Below, one piece after another: positions 49,108 to 51,979 of a stretch of 51,979 nucleotides of DNA. The notes under the pieces were generated by a model. That model did not search any database. It was given only the letters and a program-made list of their open reading frames with translations, and was not told the origin of the DNA. Position 1 is the stretch's first letter, and the number at the start of each line of letters is the position of its first letter. Origin of the DNA: Lactobacillus sp. (GTDB lineage: Bacteria; Bacillota; Bacilli; Lactobacillales; Lactobacillaceae). The stretch lies in assembly GCA_022651245.1 (NCBI GenBank), contig JALCQM010000021.1:1-51979 (forward strand). The letters are read 5' to 3'. A program made the position numbers and the translations under genes.

Positions 49108-50148
49108 ATGGCCGTCAGTAGCGCTTGGTTAGACCAAATGATTCAAAACGCCCCTCAGGCGATGTTGATCATCAGCGGCAAGCGGGTGCAGCTACAAAAT
49201 CGTGCTGCCACGCAGCTATTTGCGGCCCACCAGTTCGACGCCGCCGATATCGCCGAAATCGTGGCACTCGATGCGGCAGCGGACTCCCACGACCCCACTG
49301 GCTGTCACTATTGCCAACTGCGTCAAAACGCCACTTTCGCCGCCGTACCCGTCGCCTTAGCCTTAACGCCGCGACTCGCTGATCTGGGCTTGCAATTGGC
49401 CTATTACGCCATCGACTACGCCCAGCAAACATATGCCGTGATCATCAACACAGGGGCCTTAGAGCGCCGGCTACACCACCTCAGTGCCGATCACGATGTC
49501 TTGTTGAAAATCAACCGGACGCAAGAAGACGAACGCCGGCAGCTCGCCGCCGACTTGCATGACGCGGTGGCCCAGTCGGTGTCCGCAGCCTTGATGACCT
49601 TGCGCCGCATTCAAGCGGACACAAACGACCAACGGATCGGCGCGGTCGAAACGCAGCTGGAAGAGACCCTCGCCCAGATCAAAGGAATGGCTGGCTCCCT
49701 ACATCCAGCCGTCCTCGACCAATTCGGGTTAGGCGCCGCCTTGCAGGCTTTGATCAAACGGCTCAAACCAACAACTGCCGCCGAACTGGTTTTGATCGAC
49801 CGCTCTAGTGACCTCACCGGGCTTTCCAACGATGTGCAGATCACGCTGTATCGCATCGCCCAAGAAGCCTTGACCAATGCACTCAAGCATTCGCAGGCGA
49901 CGTCGATCGCGGTCCTACTCGTTTTGCATCATGATCGGATCGCCTTAGAAGTGATGGACGACGGCACCGGCTTCACCCCGTATACCCAAGGGGGCTATAA
50001 CGGCAAGTCCCTCGGCTTGCTGAACATGCGCGCCCGGGTCCGAGCGTTGAACGGCTTTTTTGATATCGACACCACACCAGGACACGGCACGACCGTCCGC
50101 GCCGCATTCCCTTATGCGGCACCACCCACAAAGGAGGTGACGCCATGA
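49108..50148 (+). CDS. nreB: NreB-type sensor histidine kinase
   Basis: A 346-aa cytoplasmic kinase: an N-terminal PAS-like domain (to ~115), a HisKA_3 dimerisation domain with H151 (LAADLHDAVAQSVS), and a HATPase domain (TNALKHSQAT, DDGTGF). In staphylococcal NreB the PAS domain holds an O2-sensitive [4Fe-4S] on four cysteines. Here only C66 and C69 (CHYC) are present; the expected second pair near 81-84 reads PVAL. So the cluster, if any, must be of another type. The ATG at 49108 follows AGGAGG. Confidence 0.88.
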   Translation: MAVSSAWLDQMIQNAPQAMLIISGKRVQLQNRAATQLFAAHQFDAADIAEIVALDAAADSHDPTGCHYCQLRQNATFAAVPVALALTPRLADLGLQLAYYAIDYAQQTYAVIINTGALERRLHHLSADHDVLLKINRTQEDERRQLAADLHDAVAQSVSAALMTLRRIQADTNDQRIGAVETQLEETLAQIKGMAGSLHPAVLDQFGLGAALQALIKRLKPTTAAELVLIDRSSDLTGLSNDVQITLYRIAQEALTNALKHSQATSIAVLLVLHHDRIALEVMDDGTGFTPYTQGGYNGKSLGLLNMRARVRALNGFFDIDTTPGHGTTVRAAFPYAAPPTKEVTP

Positions 50149-50804
50149 AGCGCGTCTTGATCGCTGATGATTTCAAACTTTTACGCCAAGGGCTAGCCGC
50201 CGCCATCAATGCCTTGCCCGACTTCTCCGTCACCGCTGAAGCCGCCGACGGCAACACCGCGTATGCCGCCGTGGAAAATCGCGACATCGATATCGCGATC
50301 ATCGACATTTCGATGCCGCCTGGCGAAAGCGGCTTGGTCACTTTGCGCCGGATCCATGATTACTATCCCGACGTGAAGACCATGGTCATGTCGATGCATG
50401 AAGAAGCGGAATTCATCACCCACGCCTTAGCCAGCGGCGCTCTCGCCTATGTGTTGAAATCCTCAGATGAAACCGAGCTCGTCGCCGCTTTGCACCATAT
50501 CGTCGCTAATCACGTCTATATTGACAGCAACATCACCATGACCAGCGGCGACTTGCAGTCCCTTGCCAAACACCAACCGGATAAGCGGTACGACACCTTG
50601 GATGCCGTGCACCTCTCCCGCCGCGAGCGCGAAATTCTCCCCTTAGTCGGCCTCGGTTTCTCTAACCAAGAAATCGCCGACAAACTCTTCGTCACCCGCA
50701 AAACGGTCGAAGCCCATAAAACCAGCCTAATGAAAAAGCTCAACATGACCTCCAGAAGAGAACTCGTCCACTTCGCCATCCAACACCACCTGATAGACTT
50801 CTAA
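50145..50804 (+). CDS. nreC: NreC-type response regulator
   Basis: A 219-aa regulator of the NarL/FixJ family. The receiver domain has D8, D9 and the phospho-acceptor D54 (IIDISMPPG); the C-terminal LuxR-type HTH reads LSRREREILPLVGLGFSNQE followed by TRKTVEAHKTSLMKKLNM. It overlaps nreB by four bases. It should activate nar genes under low oxygen and nitrate. An array of five hairpin elements starts within a few bases of its stop. Confidence 0.93.
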   Translation: MKRVLIADDFKLLRQGLAAAINALPDFSVTAEAADGNTAYAAVENRDIDIAIIDISMPPGESGLVTLRRIHDYYPDVKTMVMSMHEEAEFITHALASGALAYVLKSSDETELVAALHHIVANHVYIDSNITMTSGDLQSLAKHQPDKRYDTLDAVHLSRREREILPLVGLGFSNQEIADKLFVTRKTVEAHKTSLMKKLNMTSRRELVHFAIQHHLIDF

Positions 50805-50805
50805 A

Positions 50806-51418
50806 CAGAGAGCGGAGCAAGCCGGTTTTAGCAATGTGTGTAAGGCAGCGTGGGTGCGTACCGGCAACGCCGGTGCGTGACCGCGATGACTTACACGCAA
50901 TTGCGTTGGCTTGCGCAGTTCGACTAGAAACAGAGCAAAGTGGCGCGCTTCTAGCGCGTAGCGTAACGTGTACTGTTGGCGATATGGCGTCAGCCATATT
51001 GACGGCAGTGCCGTTATGCCTAGCGCGTTGCGCCACGCAGCTCGACTAAAAACAGAGCGGAGCCGGGACGGGCTTAGCGAGTCAAAATAATAACCGCTGG
51101 TGGTGGGTGGCGTCAGCCGCACACCGCCGGTGGTTTTATTTTGCGCTCGCGTTGTCCTGGCGCAGCTCGACTAAAACAGAGCGGAGCCGGGACGGGCGTA
51201 GGAGAGTGGATAAGGAAGCGTGACGCGGTTCGGCGCCAGCCGGATCGTGGCGCGATGACTTATCCGCCTCTCCGTTGTCCTGGCGCAGCTCGACTAAAAA
51301 ACAGAGCGAAGTGGCGCGTTTATGGGTGACGGGCTAACAGGGCTTGGTGGTGGATGGCGCTAGCCATACGCCGCCGAGACCAGTTAGAACGTTCGCCCAT
51401 GCGCCACGCAGCTCGACT
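50806..51418 (+). repeat. array of five long-hairpin elements after nreC
   Basis: Units at about 50806-50925, 50929-51047, 51052-51172, 51176-51295 and 51301-51418, all sense to nreC and joined by 3-6 A-rich bases. Second-helix arms are GCAAGCC/GGCTTGC, GTGGCGC/GCGCCAC, GCCGGGAC/GTCCTGGC twice, and GTGGCGC/GCGCCAC. The last unit is a clear relative of the units at 4050 and 4426, which instead carry GAGGCGC/GCGCCTC: both sides of the helix changed together. The third unit shares its AAAATAA...TTATTTT core with unit 2 at 2048-2167. Confidence 0.88.
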
Positions 51419-51511
51419 AGCCCAAAATGCAGCCACGTGATCCGGTCCTTAAACCACCCCAATCAAATCTCTTAATTCGTAACATGCGCCTTCGAGAATA
51501 TAAAAATAATG

Positions 51512-51556
51512 CCGTGACACTGACGAAAGAATCGCGGTGTGACGGCATTTTCAATG
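51512..51556. terminator. bidirectional terminator
   Basis: ATAATGCCGTGACAC pairs with GTGTGACGGCATT. The plus side is followed by TTTTC and the minus side by ATTATTTTTATATT, the better U-tract. It may end the nreC transcript and a minus-strand transcript from the right. Bases 51419-51511 hold nothing recognisable. Confidence 0.7.
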
Positions 51557-51979
51557 GCTAGTTTATAAGCAAAAATCGCACTGAACTAAGGTGACCCCAT
51601 CCCGAAAAATTGGGGGCCGAAGTCTATGTCCATTCACGCGGGTGAACGCCCCGCCTACTAATCTTACAGTCGTTAGCAGTGCAGGTGATCGGTGGTCGTA
51701 AAACGGTCGGGCTAGATTATTACCTCTGGCGTGCGGCGTCACCATCAATGCGAAAAGCAGGGATTCTTCTCGCCATCGACGCTGAGGGCCTTCTCGCTGC
51801 CGGGTTAAGGGCTAAGCGAACATCGGCAATATGGCGTACTGGGCGCAATTGAAGCGTGCTGTAGCATTGGGGTGAAACTATATAGGACACGGTAGACAAT
51901 GGAGTGGCAGCATTTCGGTGCGCCGCTTCTATGGAGCCCGCGTGAGCCGAGAAGGAGCATGTCCTGATTCTCGATCTCG
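51557..51979. other. ORF-free, helix-rich region at the window edge
   Basis: No credible CDS. Complementary stretches include TTCAC-GCGG-GTGAA, GACCCC/GGGGGCC and AGGACA/TGTCCT. The good minus-strand U-tract at 51512 suggests a structured RNA transcribed from beyond the window on the minus strand. No known class recognised; it is cut by the end of the sequence. Confidence 0.4.

Noticed and set aside
50806..51418. CRISPR array
   Set aside because: Units are long, internally self-complementary and variable in the arms, with linkers of only 3-6 bases; there are no direct repeats with unique spacers and no cas genes.
51563..51748. 61-aa minus-strand ORF near the window end
   Set aside because: No RBS, no recognisable domain, and it covers a helix-rich region more likely to be RNA.

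Overview
The window looks like chromosome of a GC-rich member of the Lactobacillaceae. It carries a class Ib ribonucleotide reductase, a LutABC lactate oxidation operon, and a NarGHJI nitrate reductase locus with molybdenum-cofactor genes and an NreBC two-component system, the arrangement known from nitrate-reducing lactobacilli. Ribosome-binding sites are canonical (AGGAGG-like) and short terminators are abundant. I saw no rRNA, tRNA, transposase or CRISPR array. Species cannot be fixed from the sequence alone.

Layout. 1-2 kb: a PLP enzyme (D-cysteine desulfhydrase family), then an ORF-free block with a textbook promoter and a GC-rich hairpin at its end, read as a ~0.44 kb structured RNA of unknown class. 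2-7 kb: nrdI-nrdF and nrdE transcribed divergently from overlapping promoters that share a NrdR-like box. 7-17 kb: housekeeping and accessory genes (PNPOx-like protein, AraC regulator, flavin reductase-like protein, DUF488, a penicillin-binding protein behind DnaA-box-like sites, a GGDEF protein, 5-FTHF cyclo-ligase, a zinc-finger/LuxR/DUF2087 regulator paired with a GIY-YIG protein, a CAT-like acetyltransferase, a TauE/SafE exporter). 17.6-20.2 kb: a sugar-acid dehydrogenase with an orphan galactitol-type PTS IIC behind a cre-like site. 20.3-30.3 kb: MerR and Rrf2 regulators with NAD(P)-dependent epimerase-like genes, NiaR, a P-type ATPase, AzlCD and a nitrate/sulfonate/thiamine-precursor type ABC importer. 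30.4-34.9 kb: lutABC followed closely by a narK-type transporter. 35-50.8 kb: on the minus strand narGHJI, a MolBCA-like ABC importer, moaE and moaD, with a separate cytochrome b5-like gene beyond; divergently on the plus strand moeB-moaB-moeA-mobB-mobA-orfX-nreB-nreC, nearly every junction overlapping.

Together the right half makes a coherent anaerobic module: lactate oxidation supplies electrons, NarK moves nitrate/nitrite, NarGHI reduces nitrate, an ABC importer probably brings in molybdate, Moa/Moe/Mob proteins finish the cofactor, and NreBC regulates. moaA, moaC, nreA, nrdH and genes for heme or quinone synthesis are not in the window.

The most unusual element is a family of 16 long imperfect hairpins (~115-120 nt) with conserved ends (GAGCGRA... 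and ...GCAGCTCGACT), a GGC-N(3-5)-GCC apex (often GNNA), and stem arms that differ between copies while staying complementary. They lie mostly just after stop codons, always in the sense direction of the neighbouring gene, alone or in head-to-tail arrays of up to five, and five of them make up most of the predicted nrdE leader. I do not recognise this family.
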